Positions 31,809 through 42,099 of a stretch of DNA of 64,000 nucleotides are shown here, piece by piece. Under the pieces are notes generated by a model. The model was not told where the DNA came from. It worked only from the letters and a program-made list of their open reading frames with translations, and ran no database searches. Location of the stretch: contig NZ_JADQWB010000003.1 in the NCBI RefSeq assembly GCF_015704895.1, positions 310,001 through 374,000 on the forward strand, in the 5' to 3' direction. Origin of the DNA: Agrobacterium leguminum (GTDB lineage Bacteria; Pseudomonadota; Alphaproteobacteria; Rhizobiales; Rhizobiaceae). Positions within the stretch are counted from its first letter, which is position 1; each line of letters begins with the position of its first letter. Both the position numbers and the translations under genes were made by a program.

Positions 31809-32705
31809 TTGAACTGGATCACCAATTACGTACGGCCCCGGATCAATTCCATGCTTGGCCGCCGTCCGGAGGTTCCCGAGAACCTGTGGATCAAGTGCCC
31901 GGAAACGGGCGAGATGGTCTTCCATAAGGACCTCGAGGATAACAAGTGGGTCATTCCGGCTTCCGGTTACCACATGAAGATGCCTGCAAAGGCGCGTCTC
32001 GTCGATCTGTTCGATGGCGGCGTCTATGAGGCTCTGCCGCAGCCCAAGGTGGCGCAGGATCCGTTGAAGTTCCGCGATTCCAAGAAATACACCGATCGCC
32101 TGCGCGACAGCCGGACGAAGACCGAGCAGGAGGATACGATCCTTGCCGGTGTTGGTCTGCTGAAAGGCCTGAAGATCGTTGCCGTCGTGCATGAATTCCA
32201 GTTCATGGGCGGTTCTCTCGGCATCGCGGCGGGCGAAGCCATCGTCAAGGCATTTGAGCGCGCCATTTCCGAACGTTGCCCGCTCGTGATGTTCCCGGCC
32301 TCCGGCGGCGCCCGCATGCAGGAAGGCATTCTGTCATTGATGCAGCTGCCGCGCACCACGGTTGCGGTGAACATGCTCAAGGAAGCGGGAATGCCTTACA
32401 TCGTGGTTCTGACGAACCCGACGACGGGTGGTGTCACGGCCTCCTATGCCATGTTGGGCGATGTGCATATCGCCGAGCCAGGCGCCGAAATCTGCTTCGC
32501 CGGCAAGCGCGTGATCGAGCAGACCATCCGCGAAAAGCTTCCCGAAGGCTTCCAGACCTCGGAATATCTGCTGGAACACGGCATGGTGGACATGGTGATC
32601 GACCGTCGCGAAATCCCCGACACGCTCGCTAATCTGCTCAAGATCATGACGAAGGCGCCTGCTGGGAATGCAAATGCGGTCGTCCCGCTGGCCGCTTCGG
32701 CCTGA
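31809..32705 (+). CDS. accD: Acetyl-CoA carboxylase carboxyltransferase subunit beta AccD
   Basis: With AccA, moves the carboxyl group from biotin to acetyl-CoA to start fatty acid synthesis. The 298 residues show [31 protein letters not shown] and [17 protein letters not shown] of the crotonase-type core. The zinc-ribbon region ([25 protein letters not shown]) keeps only Cys30; the other three ligand positions are Thr33, Ile49 and Ser52. The start is TTG at 31809, an uncommon codon, giving [10 protein letters not shown], which matches relatives. It lies in the trp operon ahead of folC. Confidence 0.96.
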   Translation: MNWITNYVRPRINSMLGRRPEVPENLWIKCPETGEMVFHKDLEDNKWVIPASGYHMKMPAKARLVDLFDGGVYEALPQPKVAQDPLKFRDSKKYTDRLRDSRTKTEQEDTILAGVGLLKGLKIVAVVHEFQFMGGSLGIAAGEAIVKAFERAISERCPLVMFPASGGARMQEGILSLMQLPRTTVAVNMLKEAGMPYIVVLTNPTTGGVTASYAMLGDVHIAEPGAEICFAGKRVIEQTIREKLPEGFQTSEYLLEHGMVDMVIDRREIPDTLANLLKIMTKAPAGNANAVVPLAASA

Positions 32706-32721
32706 GGAAAAAAATATGTCG

Positions 32722-32746
32722 CCCGGAGGCATAAACTGCCTTCGGG
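32722..32746 (+). other. Intercistronic hairpin between accD and folC
   Basis: Ten-base stem CCCGGAGGCA / TGCCTTCGGG with one G-U pair and a five-base loop. No T run follows, so it is more likely an mRNA processing or stability element than a terminator. Confidence 0.4.
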
Positions 32747-32791
32747 ATGATGCTATACGTTGCATGATTTCATCTTTGGTGCGGCGGACAA

Positions 32792-34171
32792 ATGGCAAGC
32801 AAAACGCCTGAAAGGCGAACGGAAGACATGACGAAGCCCGCGATCGGTGAGGCCGAGAAGATCATTGAAGAGCTGATGCAGCTCCACCCCAAGGGGTTCG
32901 ATCTTTCGCTCGATAGAATTTCCCGTCTTCTCGAAAAACTCGGCAATCCCCAGAACAGGATGCCACCTGTTATCCATGTTGCGGGCACCAATGGTAAGGG
33001 TTCCGTCACGGCCTTTTGCCGAGCGCTTCTGGAGGCGGCGGGCCTTTCCGTTCACGTCCACACCTCTCCACATCTGGTGAACTGGCATGAACGTTATCGT
33101 ATCGGCGTTTACGGGGAAAAAGGCCGTTATGTCGAGGATGCCGTCTTTGCGGATGCGCTGCGCCGTATTGAAGCTGCCAATGCAGGCCAGACGATCACGG
33201 TTTTCGAAATCCTGACTGCCGCGATGTTCGTGCTTTTTGCGGAACAGCCCGCCGATGCCGCCGTCGTTGAGGTTGGTCTGGGTGGACGCTTCGATGCAAC
33301 CAATGTGATCAACAATCCGGCCGTCTCCGTCATCATGCCGATTTCGTTGGATCACCAGGCCTATCTCGGCGACCGGGTGGAGCTGATCGCGGCGGAAAAG
33401 GCCGGCATCATGAAGTCCGGTTCCCCCGTCGTCATAGGCCATCAGGAATATGATGCGGCGCTCGAAACGCTCGTCGCCACGGCGGAGCGGCTCGGTTGCC
33501 CGGTATCGGTCTATGGGCAGGATTTTTCCGCCCATGAAGAATTCGGCCGCATGGTCTATCAGGATGAGTTCGGCCTGGCCGATGCGCCGTTGCCGCGTCT
33601 TCCCGGCCGCCATCAGCTTGCCAATGCCGCCGCCGCGATCCGCGCCATCAAGGCCGCCGGTTTCGAGGTGACGGAACGGATGATCGAAAAAGCCATGACC
33701 TCCGTGGAATGGCCCGGCCGTCTGCAGCGCATCCTGACCGGCAAAATCGCTGAAATGGCCCCGAAGGATTCGGAAATCTGGATCGATGGCGGTCATAACC
33801 CCGGCGCGGGCGAAGTCATTGCTGAAGCGATGGCCGGCTTTGAGGAAAAGACGCCACGCCCACTGTTCATCATTGCAGGCATGATCAATACCAAGGATCC
33901 GGTGGGCTATTTCAAGGCCTTCGCCGATATTGCCGAATATGTCTTCACCGTGCCGATTGGCGGCACGGATGCGGCGATCGATCCCGTCGTACTCGCCCAT
34001 GCGGCCTTCGATGCCGGTCTCGTGGCGGCCCCTACCTCGTCTCTCACGCATGCTCTGGAAGAGCTTTCGCGCCGCTTCGACCCCGAAGGACCGGCGCCGC
34101 GCATCCTGATCGGCGGCTCACTTTATCTTGCCGGCAACGCGCTTGCCTTCAACGGCACGGTTCCCCAATAA
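32792..34171 (+). CDS. folC: Bifunctional folylpolyglutamate/dihydrofolate synthase FolC
   Basis: Adds glutamate to dihydropteroate and to tetrahydrofolate. The protein has up to 459 residues, with LHPKGFDLSLDRISRLLEKLG, the ATP loop HVAGTNGKGSVTAF (GTNGKGS 65-71), TSPHLVNWHERYRI and EVGLGGRFDATNV. The C-terminal ligase domain carries IDGGHNPGA. Two starts are possible, ATG 32792 and ATG 32828 (MTKPAIGE); the first is reported. It closes the trpFBA-accD-folC transcript at a strong hairpin that begins at its stop codon. Confidence 0.94.
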   Translation: MASKTPERRTEDMTKPAIGEAEKIIEELMQLHPKGFDLSLDRISRLLEKLGNPQNRMPPVIHVAGTNGKGSVTAFCRALLEAAGLSVHVHTSPHLVNWHERYRIGVYGEKGRYVEDAVFADALRRIEAANAGQTITVFEILTAAMFVLFAEQPADAAVVEVGLGGRFDATNVINNPAVSVIMPISLDHQAYLGDRVELIAAEKAGIMKSGSPVVIGHQEYDAALETLVATAERLGCPVSVYGQDFSAHEEFGRMVYQDEFGLADAPLPRLPGRHQLANAAAAIRAIKAAGFEVTERMIEKAMTSVEWPGRLQRILTGKIAEMAPKDSEIWIDGGHNPGAGEVIAEAMAGFEEKTPRPLFIIAGMINTKDPVGYFKAFADIAEYVFTVPIGGTDAAIDPVVLAHAAFDAGLVAAPTSSLTHALEELSRRFDPEGPAPRILIGGSLYLAGNALAFNGTVPQ

Positions 34172-34201
34172 AAAAGCCCGGCATCGCTGCCGGGCTTTTT
34201 T
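34171..34201. terminator. Bidirectional terminator between folC and trxA
   Basis: A 13-bp stem, AAAAAGCCCGGCA / TGCCGGGCTTTTT, with a TCGC tetraloop. It lies between convergent folC and trxA and can serve both. Confidence 0.92.
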
Positions 34202-34218
34202 CATTCCACTGATATTGC

Positions 34219-34539
34219 TTATGCGGCGCCCGAAATCCAGGCGGACAGCGCTGTCTTGGGAGCAGCGCCAACCTTGATGTCGGCCACTTCGCCGCCCTTG
34301 AACATGGCGAGCGTCGGGATGGAGCGCACGCCGAACTGGGCAGCCAGTTCCGGGTTTTCGTCGATGTTGAGCTTCGCGACCTTGACCTTGCCGGCCAGCT
34401 CGGACGAAATTTCTTCAAGGCTCGGCGCGATCATCTTGCACGGGCCGCACCATTCGGCCCAGAAATCCACCACAACGGGTTCGGCGGATTCGAGGACTTC
34501 GGACTGGAAGTTGGCGGCATCGACTTTTACGGTAGCCAT
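34219..34539 (-). CDS. trxA: Thioredoxin TrxA
   Basis: General cytosolic disulfide reductase. The 106 residues carry the active site WCGPC with Cys31 and Cys34 and the cis-proline region [15 protein letters not shown] 34539 has AAGGAGAG upstream. It follows addA by 77 bp on the same strand. The strong own ribosome site and gap suggest it may have its own promoter as well as read-through from addBA. Confidence 0.97.
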   Translation of the reverse strand: MATVKVDAANFQSEVLESAEPVVVDFWAEWCGPCKMIAPSLEEISSELAGKVKVAKLNIDENPELAAQFGVRSIPTLAMFKGGEVADIKVGAAPKTALSAWISGAA

Positions 34540-34616
34540 ATCTGGCTCTCCTTTCAGCTAAACTTTTCCGCTATCGATGTGATGCGGGCGCGTCGGAATT
34601 TCAATGCCCCGGTATC

Positions 34617-37600
34617 TCACTTTGTCTTTATTGCGGCAAGAGCCTGTGTCATTGCCTCATCGTCAACCCGCACAAAAGCGGCATTTTCCGTATAGATCAG
34701 CGCGCAGACAAATTCCTTGCCGGGATAGAGCGGTGCAAGAATTTCGCGATAAATGGCAAGCTGCGCGGTGTGGGAGAAAGGTATCTCTCGTGCCGTGCGT
34801 GGCGGAACCCGGTTCGTCTTGTAGTCGACCAGAATAACGCGATCACCATCCACCGCCAGCCGGTCGACGCGACCGGACACGGCATAGTGCTGCCGGCCGA
34901 TCGTCATCGTGCCCATGATGGAGATTTCCGCGCGGCTGTTGGCGGAAAAGGCCGGTTGCACCGCCGGTTCGGAGATGACCCGCAGAACCGCCCGGATCAA
35001 ATGCTCACGTTCGGCCGTAGGCCAGAAACGGGCGGCTCGCTCCGCATAGCGGCGGGCAGCCTCCTCCCGCTCCGTCTCGGCAAAATCCGGCAGTGCCTGC
35101 AACATGCGATGCACCAGCCGGCCGCGCTGTAGCGCCAGCGAAGAGACATCGGCTTTCTCGCCGAAAAGCGGCGAACGCACGGCAAGATCATCCGCACCGT
35201 CATCGATGATGGTGCCTGCACCGGAGGGGCTGAGCGGCCTTGGCAAGGAGGGCAGGGCAGGCAGGGGAGCAAGCAGCCCGGGCGGAAGAGTATATTCTTC
35301 GTCCGGCTGCTTTTCCGGCAGCCTTTGCGGAAGAGATGTCGCGCGAGCCTCGGATTTACGCCAGACAAGCCCCTGCCATTCCTCGCCATCGGCCGTGAAA
35401 AGCTGTGGCTTGCAATGGTCTTCATTGTTGGCAAGCGCCGCCTTGACGATGGCATGCCAGCATTCTGAATTTTCCTTCTGACCGCGATAACCGCAGACGA
35501 CGAGGTGATCGGCGGCGCGCGTCATCGCCACATAAAGCAGCCGTCGATATTCGTCTTCCGCAGCCGTCTTCAGCCGTTCCTCGTCCGAGCGAATGAGATG
35601 GTTGGAAAAGCCGCTGCCGGGCAGCCAGACCGGGAAGGCGTCCTCGCCCGCTTCGACAAAGCGCAGTTTCGGCACATGGCTGTGATTGAAGGCCTTCGAA
35701 CCGCCATCGACGACAAAAACCACCGGCGCTTCCAGGCCCTTGGAGGCGTGCACGGTCATGATGCGCACTTCGCCGCGATCCTTGTCCTGTTCGCGTTTCA
35801 CCTCCGGTGAATCGGTTTCCAGAACGGAGAGAAAGGCCTGAAGGCCGGGCAGACCGGTTCTTTCGTGGTCCAGCGCAAAGGACAGGAACTCATCCAGAAC
35901 GTCGCTCGCCTCATTGCCAAGCCGGCCGAGGAATTTTTTGCGCCCGTCATGCAGGGTCAGGACCGCTGCAAAGAAATCATGCACGGTGGCCGTTTTAGAG
36001 AGCGCGATGAAACCTTCCAGCTTGGCGGTAACGGTGGAAAGATGGCTATTCTCTTCCTGCGAAAGGATTTGCAGTCGTTTCCAGACGCTCTCCGTTTCCG
36101 ATCGCATGGCGGCGATGTTGAAAACGTCATCTTCGGTCAGGTTGAAGAGCGGGCTCTTCAACAGTGCGGCGAGCGAAAGATCGTCTTCGGGCAGGACAAC
36201 GAAATGTCCGAGCGCCAGAAGGTCCTGCACGGCAATGTGGTCGGTCAGGCGAAGGCGGTCGGCGCCGGCAACGGGGATGTTCTTGCGTCGTTTTAGCTCG
36301 CGCGTCAGCGCATTGACGAAGGCATGGCGTTTTCTGACGAGAACCAGAATATCGCCGGGCTCCACGGCGCGCTCGACGCCCTTTTCGATGATGGTCTCGC
36401 TGCCGATCATATCGGCGATGCGCGCGGCGATCCGGCGGGCGACGATGGTGGCCGGCGCGCTTTCCCGCAGCGCATCGAAGGGCGCTGTCCAATCCTCTTC
36501 GTCTTCGGTTGTTTCCGGCGCCACCATGTCCCACACCTCCACGGTGCCGGGATGGCCGGCGCGGTTGGATCGGTGTTCCACCGGTTCGTTATCGGCACTG
36601 AGGCCACTGGCGTTATTCGGGTCTGAAAAGACCTGATCGACGGCGGCCAGAACATCCTCCGTGGACCGGAAAGAAAGCGGCAGGCGGATGCGGTGAAAGG
36701 CCTGCTCGACGGAATCGACGCGCTTTTTAGTTTCTTCGCGCTCCTGCGAAAACCGTTCCGGCCGAGCGCCCTGGAATGAATAGATCGACTGTTTTTCATC
36801 GCCCACGGCAAAAAGCGTGCGCCGCCCCAGGCGGGCGCTCTCGCCGGTGAAGAAATCAGCCGCCAGCGACTGGATGATCGACCATTGCACCGGGCTGGTA
36901 TCCTGCGCCTCGTCAACGAGAATATGGTCGATGCCCTGATCCAGCTTGTAGTGCACCCAAGCGCCCGCCGTATCGCGGTTGAGAAGGTTGGCCGCGCGCT
37001 CGATCAGGTCTTCGAAATCGAGTTGGCTTCGCTGTTTCTTCAGGTCTTCGAAATCGCCGATCAGCCTTTCGGCCAGCACAAGGGCGCATTTTGTCGCCGC
37101 CAGCATCCGCACCAGACGATAACGGTTGCGGCAGGAAACGACATGGTCCCGCGCCAGCGTCAGCGCATCGAGAAGTTCGGGGGCGGATTTCTGCATGCCC
37201 TTGTTGATGACATAGGCATCCGATTTCTTTTCGCCCTTGGCTGTCATCAGCGCCGCTTCGATGAATTCCATCCGCCGCACGGGGTCCGGCTGTCGTTTTG
37301 CCTCTCTGAGCGCATAAGCGACATCGATGACGCGTGATCCACCCACCTCGTCGGCAAGGGTAAGATACGTATCGAGCGCAAGGCCTGAGAGGCCGGGCAG
37401 AGGCCAGAAGGCGGCCGCCGCGGTTTCTTCGGTTTCCCCATCTGCGATCTGCATCGCCTGCCGCAACCGCGCATCGATGCCGCCCGACTGTTTGGCGTCC
37501 AGAAGAAAGGCGCGAAGGGCGCTACGATTGGCGATGATGGCGGAGAGCAGCGATTCCAGTCCGCTTTCGTCGGCGAGATCAAGCACATAAGCGAGCGATT

Positions 37601-38174
37601 GCGCCAGCTCCGCGTCCCGCTCCGTCGAAACCGCCGTCAGAAGCGAACGGCGTGCTTCGGCGAGCAGCGTGGTTGCGGCGCGGTCGTCAAGGACGGAGAA
37701 ATGGCCGGCGACATTGGCTTCCAGCGGGAACTGATGCAGCAGCGCCTCGCAGAAGGCGTGGATCGTCTGGATTTTCAACCCGCCCGGCGTTTCCAGCGCC
37801 TTGGCAAACAGCCTGCGCGCTTCGGCAAGCTTGATGCGATCCGGCGCCTTGCCTTCGATGGCGGCGATGCGGTCCTTGAGGTCGGAATCCGGCAAAGTAG
37901 CCCATTCCGCCAGACGGTCGAAGACGCGGCTGGACATTTCCGACGCCGCGGCCTTGGTATAGGTGAGGCACAAAATCGCCGAAGGTCGGCAGCCGGCCAG
38001 AAGCAGGCGGATGACGCGCTGGGTCAGAACATGGGTCTTGCCGGAGCCGGCATTGGCCGACACCCAGGCAGAGCTTGCGGGATCGGAGGCAAGCCGCTGC
38101 CGGGCGCTGGTCCAGTCGATCCAGCTTTCAGGCGTGTCGGCGGCGGGGCCGGCATCGAAGGGATCAATCGTCAT
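34617..38174 (-). CDS. addA: AddA helicase-nuclease subunit
   Basis: Subunit of the AddAB complex, which resects double-strand breaks for RecA loading and replaces RecBCD in this group. The 1185 residues have a UvrD-type helicase: Walker A ANAGSGKT at about 40-47, LCLTYTKAAASEM and Walker B LVDEAQDTSPVQW. The C-terminal RecB-like nuclease has VSGRVDRLAVDGDRVILVDYKT, with DYKT at 1117-1120. ATG 38174 overlaps the addB end by 11 bp, so translation is coupled. A longer reading frame to 38441 lies wholly inside addB and is not used. Confidence 0.95.
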   Translation of the reverse strand: MTIDPFDAGPAADTPESWIDWTSARQRLASDPASSAWVSANAGSGKTHVLTQRVIRLLLAGCRPSAILCLTYTKAAASEMSSRVFDRLAEWATLPDSDLKDRIAAIEGKAPDRIKLAEARRLFAKALETPGGLKIQTIHAFCEALLHQFPLEANVAGHFSVLDDRAATTLLAEARRSLLTAVSTERDAELAQSLAYVLDLADESGLESLLSAIIANRSALRAFLLDAKQSGGIDARLRQAMQIADGETEETAAAAFWPLPGLSGLALDTYLTLADEVGGSRVIDVAYALREAKRQPDPVRRMEFIEAALMTAKGEKKSDAYVINKGMQKSAPELLDALTLARDHVVSCRNRYRLVRMLAATKCALVLAERLIGDFEDLKKQRSQLDFEDLIERAANLLNRDTAGAWVHYKLDQGIDHILVDEAQDTSPVQWSIIQSLAADFFTGESARLGRRTLFAVGDEKQSIYSFQGARPERFSQEREETKKRVDSVEQAFHRIRLPLSFRSTEDVLAAVDQVFSDPNNASGLSADNEPVEHRSNRAGHPGTVEVWDMVAPETTEDEEDWTAPFDALRESAPATIVARRIAARIADMIGSETIIEKGVERAVEPGDILVLVRKRHAFVNALTRELKRRKNIPVAGADRLRLTDHIAVQDLLALGHFVVLPEDDLSLAALLKSPLFNLTEDDVFNIAAMRSETESVWKRLQILSQEENSHLSTVTAKLEGFIALSKTATVHDFFAAVLTLHDGRKKFLGRLGNEASDVLDEFLSFALDHERTGLPGLQAFLSVLETDSPEVKREQDKDRGEVRIMTVHASKGLEAPVVFVVDGGSKAFNHSHVPKLRFVEAGEDAFPVWLPGSGFSNHLIRSDEERLKTAAEDEYRRLLYVAMTRAADHLVVCGYRGQKENSECWHAIVKAALANNEDHCKPQLFTADGEEWQGLVWRKSEARATSLPQRLPEKQPDEEYTLPPGLLAPLPALPSLPRPLSPSGAGTIIDDGADDLAVRSPLFGEKADVSSLALQRGRLVHRMLQALPDFAETEREEAARRYAERAARFWPTAEREHLIRAVLRVISEPAVQPAFSANSRAEISIMGTMTIGRQHYAVSGRVDRLAVDGDRVILVDYKTNRVPPRTAREIPFSHTAQLAIYREILAPLYPGKEFVCALIYTENAAFVRVDDEAMTQALAAIKTK

Positions 38175-41100
38175 CGCCGTCTCCCGGTTCTGCCGTCGAC
38201 CATTCCGAAACGCGGGCGAGGTGGTCATATTCCCCGCCATAGGATTGTTGCTCTTCCGGCACGAGGCGGGAGGCGAAGCCGTTTTCGCCGTCACGCAGGG
38301 AATGAACGAATTTGGTGAGCTGTTCGATCGATTCCGTCGCGAGTTCAATCGCCGATTTCGGCGGTCTTTTGCCGCTTCGGCTGGAATGTTCGTTATTGAC
38401 TTGATCGGCAAAAAAACGCTCGCCCGGCCGCAGGCGAACATAGATGAGGTTTTCCGGCGTGGGCGAACCGGCTTCGCGGAAGGCGCCGCGCATCAGTGCC
38501 GCCGCCTCCAGCGCAAGCTGCGGATCGAGCAGCGCGCGCGCTTGATTGACGGAAGGCGCAAGCCCCGTCTTGTAGTCGATAATATCCGCCTGACCGTTTG
38601 TCTTGATGTCGATGCGGTCGGCGATCCCCGTCAGCCTTATACCCGCCTCGACGACTTCCTGCCCGGCGCGCGCCTCGTAGAAGCTGTGGCGAATGGATGG
38701 ATGACGTTCTTTTTCCCAGTCGATAAAGGCGCGCGCTACCGCTGCAAAACGCGGCCGCCAGATGACATCCACATGGGGAGGCAGGTTTTCCGCATCGAAA
38801 CATTCGTCCAGAATGCGCTGCATGGCCGCGAGCGAGGCGGGTGTGCCGGGAATATGCCCCTCACGGGAATAGCGCTCGATAATCGCGTGATAGAGCGTGC
38901 CGCGATCGGCGGCGTTCGGATCGCGATTGAAGGGGTCGAGCGGGTCCAGCTTCAGGATGCGTCGCGCATAGATCGAATAGGGATCGCGGCGCAGGCGGCC
39001 CACTTCGCTGAAGGAATAGCGCGTCGGCTGCAACTCGGCTGGCGGTTTCGGGGCAGGGCGCTTTGCCGCTTCCTGATCGATGCTTTCATCCATCAATCCC
39101 GCCCAATGGCGATAGGTCTCGCCGCGCTTCCTCAGTCTATCGGCAAAATCCTCGCCGCCCAGCGCCAGAAGACGCTGCAGCCAGCGTGAGGCGACAGCAG
39201 GCGTTGAGCCCTGCCTCAGCGCGCGGGTGTAAAAAATCTGTCGGGTGCCATTTGCCATCTCGAAATCATGCGCAAGCTGGCCGATGCGCCGTTCCGGCGG
39301 CTCCAGTCCGATGGCGGTCTTCATGGTGCGGGACAGGAATGGATTATTCGCCGTCTGCCCCGGCCAGAGCCCTTCATTGAGACCGCCGATGACGACGGTA
39401 TCGACGCTTTGCAGCCGTGCCTCAAGCGCGCCGAAGATGAAAATACGCGGGTGGCGCATCGATCTTGGCTTGATCGATTCACCGGCTACCAGTGCCGCGA
39501 AAATATCGATCCATTGCGGTCCATCCGCATCGAGGATTTCGCCGCTTTCCATCAGCTCGCCGAACAGCTCGGAAAGCTTGTCTCCCGCTTCACCGGACCA
39601 GAGCGCGGCAAGATCGCTGTTTTCATCCGCACAGATGGCTTCGATCACGCGGCCCGTCCGCTCCGCCCAAACGGACAGCGGCAATTTATCGGTGAAGGCG
39701 CGGCCGGATCGATCTTTGCGGACAAAGGCGGAACCGAGCGGCTCCGTCGCAACGGCAATCCGCCGTGCCAGATCGCGCGCGGCCTCCGCGCTTGCCTCCG
39801 GCAGCGCCAGCCGCCAGGCAGGCGGGTGCCGGTCATCGCGCTGCGCGAGAAGCTGCGCCTCCAGAACCGCTTCCAGATTGCCGATTTCGGTCTCGACACG
39901 GCCTCCGCGCAGCGCGATCAGCTCCAGCGCTTTGGAGGCTTTCGCGAAAGCTTCATCGGAAAGCCCGAAACGGCTGAGCGGATGTTTCAGAAGGGAAATG
40001 ATCGGCACCGGGTCGCCGGGCCTCAGGATCGCTTCCAGCGCCAGTTGCGTCAGCCCCGCTTGTGGGGTGGCGGAAAGCGGCGTACCGGCCGAGTCGTCGG
40101 CTTCGATGCCGAAGCGTTGCAACTCCGTTGCCACGCGTCGCGCCAGCCCGCGGTCCGGTGTTATCAGTGCTGCCTGCGACGGACGCCCAGCGCCGGGCGC
40201 TTCAAGCGCCAGCCGCAAAGCCACCGCGATGGCGGTCGCCTCCTCGCGCTCATTGGCGGCTTCTATCAGCGTGGCCGTCGCGAAGGCGTCGTCGAAAAAG
40301 CCGGGTTCCCTGTCCTCACGCCAGCGATTCCAGTCGCTGGTGGATTTGGCCGGCGCGAGTGCGGCCGAAAACACGGCTGCGCGCTTTTCCAGATCGCTAT
40401 CGATGGCGCCGATCTGAACCACGTCGTCGCGCAGGATGCCGAGCTTCTGCAGCAGCATATAAAGCCCATATTGCGAGTGGGTGCGGCTCGAAGGATCGGT
40501 AGGGTCCTCGGCGATTGCCTCCCATTGTTCCTCCGGCATGGCAAGATCTAGCCCCGGAAGTACGACGGTGCCCTGGGGCAGGGCCGCAACGGCGGCGATG
40601 AGATCGGCTGCGGCGGGAATGGAGCCGGTCGACCCGGCGACGATGATTGGTCCCGTATCCGGCAAATTGGCAAGCCGGTTCGCTTCCGCCCGCAGGATGG
40701 CGTTGCGATGCCGGCCGGCCGAGGAACGGTTGAGTTCGGCAAGCCGCGCCGGCCAGAAGACGCTGGCGATCCGCAGGAAATCCGCCGTCAGCTGCCACCA
40801 TTGGGCATGATCGCCAGTATCGAGATGCTGAAGCGCTTCCCAGTCCTTTTCTTCCGTATCCATCGCATCGATCACCTCGCCAAGCGCACGCGCCAGCCAT
40901 ATGGCGTCTGCGGGGCTGGCGGGGGCGACAAGCGGCGAATCGGAATGGATCGCCCGGATGGCGTCCGGCAGGCTGTTGCGCCAGGCGAGAATGAGGCGCG
41001 CCAGTTCGATCAGCCGGCCGGTGCCGGAAATCGGCGGCGCCAGATCTATGATCTCAGGATTTTCGATCTCGAAGAAGCCGCTGTCGTCATCCGTTTCGCC

Positions 41101-41349
41101 CAAGGGGCGGATCAGCGGCAGAATGGCGGACCGGCCGCCCAGAAGATCGACGAATTCGGAGCGCAGCACGCGGGCGGAGCGCCGCGTCGGCACATAGATC
41201 GTCACCTTGGCAAGAGACAGCGGATCGGCCGGGTCGTATTTATAGCCGGCTGTCAGTGTCCCCTCGCACAGCGTTTCCGCGAGCGTCTTGAGGAACGGTG
41301 TTCCCGCAGCGATCGTCAGAACGCGCTTTGCGTGGTGGGTGAGCGTCAT
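38164..41349 (-). CDS. addB: AddB nuclease/Chi-recognition-type subunit
   Basis: Partner of AddA, of the alphaproteobacterial AddB type. The 1061 residues contain a degenerate helicase-like core (YVPTRRSARVLRSEFVDLLG at the N-terminus, VVIGGLNEGLWPGQTANNPF in the middle). The C-terminal nuclease domain has LTGIADRIDIKTNGQADIID then DYKTG, Asp925 in the nuclease motif. No four-cysteine iron-sulfur pattern like that of Bacillus AddB is evident. The start overlaps the murU stop by ATGA. Confidence 0.94.
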   Translation of the reverse strand: MTLTHHAKRVLTIAAGTPFLKTLAETLCEGTLTAGYKYDPADPLSLAKVTIYVPTRRSARVLRSEFVDLLGGRSAILPLIRPLGETDDDSGFFEIENPEIIDLAPPISGTGRLIELARLILAWRNSLPDAIRAIHSDSPLVAPASPADAIWLARALGEVIDAMDTEEKDWEALQHLDTGDHAQWWQLTADFLRIASVFWPARLAELNRSSAGRHRNAILRAEANRLANLPDTGPIIVAGSTGSIPAAADLIAAVAALPQGTVVLPGLDLAMPEEQWEAIAEDPTDPSSRTHSQYGLYMLLQKLGILRDDVVQIGAIDSDLEKRAAVFSAALAPAKSTSDWNRWREDREPGFFDDAFATATLIEAANEREEATAIAVALRLALEAPGAGRPSQAALITPDRGLARRVATELQRFGIEADDSAGTPLSATPQAGLTQLALEAILRPGDPVPIISLLKHPLSRFGLSDEAFAKASKALELIALRGGRVETEIGNLEAVLEAQLLAQRDDRHPPAWRLALPEASAEAARDLARRIAVATEPLGSAFVRKDRSGRAFTDKLPLSVWAERTGRVIEAICADENSDLAALWSGEAGDKLSELFGELMESGEILDADGPQWIDIFAALVAGESIKPRSMRHPRIFIFGALEARLQSVDTVVIGGLNEGLWPGQTANNPFLSRTMKTAIGLEPPERRIGQLAHDFEMANGTRQIFYTRALRQGSTPAVASRWLQRLLALGGEDFADRLRKRGETYRHWAGLMDESIDQEAAKRPAPKPPAELQPTRYSFSEVGRLRRDPYSIYARRILKLDPLDPFNRDPNAADRGTLYHAIIERYSREGHIPGTPASLAAMQRILDECFDAENLPPHVDVIWRPRFAAVARAFIDWEKERHPSIRHSFYEARAGQEVVEAGIRLTGIADRIDIKTNGQADIIDYKTGLAPSVNQARALLDPQLALEAAALMRGAFREAGSPTPENLIYVRLRPGERFFADQVNNEHSSRSGKRPPKSAIELATESIEQLTKFVHSLRDGENGFASRLVPEEQQSYGGEYDHLARVSEWSTAEPGDGDDD

Positions 41350-42083
41350 GCAGAGCGTTTTTCCCTGAATTGGCGGATGATGCTTTCGGCATCTTCTATC
41401 GCATCCGGCGTGCCGACGGTGATCCAGTGGCCATCCAGAGAAAGCCCGAAAAGCCGGTCTCTTTCAATGGCGCGGTCGAAATAGATATTGAGGTTGAAGG
41501 CATCCGCCGGCGCATCGTCCAGCAGGCGCGAATCCATGGCGATGGCGCCGGCATAAACCACCGGGTTCGGATCGCCATCGCGATGCCGCGTCAGTTTCCC
41601 ACCGGCGGAGAGGTTGAAATCCCGCTTGCCATTGTGCCCGGTGGTGCGGTCCATGTCGACGCAGAGCAGCGCCATGTCCATTCGGGTCGGGTCGAAGAAT
41701 TGCGCAAGCTTGCGCAGGTTGCTGACCGCATTCAGCTGCTCGCCAATCCAGAAGAGATCGGCATTCATGACGAAGACCGGGCCGGGTTTCAGAAGCTTCA
41801 GGCCCTTGGCGAGACCGCCACCGGAATTCATCAGTTGCGTCCGCTCGTCGGAAATCAGGATTTCGGCGTCGGTGCGCTGCTCAAGATGGGCGACCATCTG
41901 TTCCGCGTGGTGGTGCACATTGACGACAATGGTTTCCGCACCGGCTTCGACAAGGGCGTCGAGCGCATAGTCGATCATCGGCTTGCCCGCGATCTGGACG
42001 AGCGGCTTCGGGATCGTATCCGTGATCGGGCGCATCCGCGTGCCAAGCCCGGCGGCCAGCACCATCGCATTTTTAATCGTCAT
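41346..42083 (-). CDS. murU: MurU-like nucleotidyltransferase (N-acetylmuramate-1-phosphate uridylyltransferase)
   Basis: A 245-residue sugar-phosphate nucleotidyltransferase with the signature VLAAGLGTRMRPIT (about 8-21), PKPLVQIAGKPMIDY and the metal/nucleotide aspartate in VFVMNADLFW. In Pseudomonas and Caulobacter, MurU turns MurNAc-1-P into UDP-MurNAc after AmgK, recycling cell-wall sugar past MurA. The gene is 16 bp after a gene whose C-terminal half looks like AmgK, which supports that call. A generic mannose-1-phosphate guanylyltransferase is the alternative. ATG 42083 starts the family match. Confidence 0.87.
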   Translation of the reverse strand: MTIKNAMVLAAGLGTRMRPITDTIPKPLVQIAGKPMIDYALDALVEAGAETIVVNVHHHAEQMVAHLEQRTDAEILISDERTQLMNSGGGLAKGLKLLKPGPVFVMNADLFWIGEQLNAVSNLRKLAQFFDPTRMDMALLCVDMDRTTGHNGKRDFNLSAGGKLTRHRDGDPNPVVYAGAIAMDSRLLDDAPADAFNLNIYFDRAIERDRLFGLSLDGHWITVGTPDAIEDAESIIRQFREKRSA

Positions 42084-42099
42084 CGTGGTCAACCGTCTT

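Noticed and set aside
38175-38441. Upstream extension of addA to a 1274-residue protein
   Set aside because: The extra 89 residues lie within addB and have no family similarity; ATG 38174 starts the AddA match.
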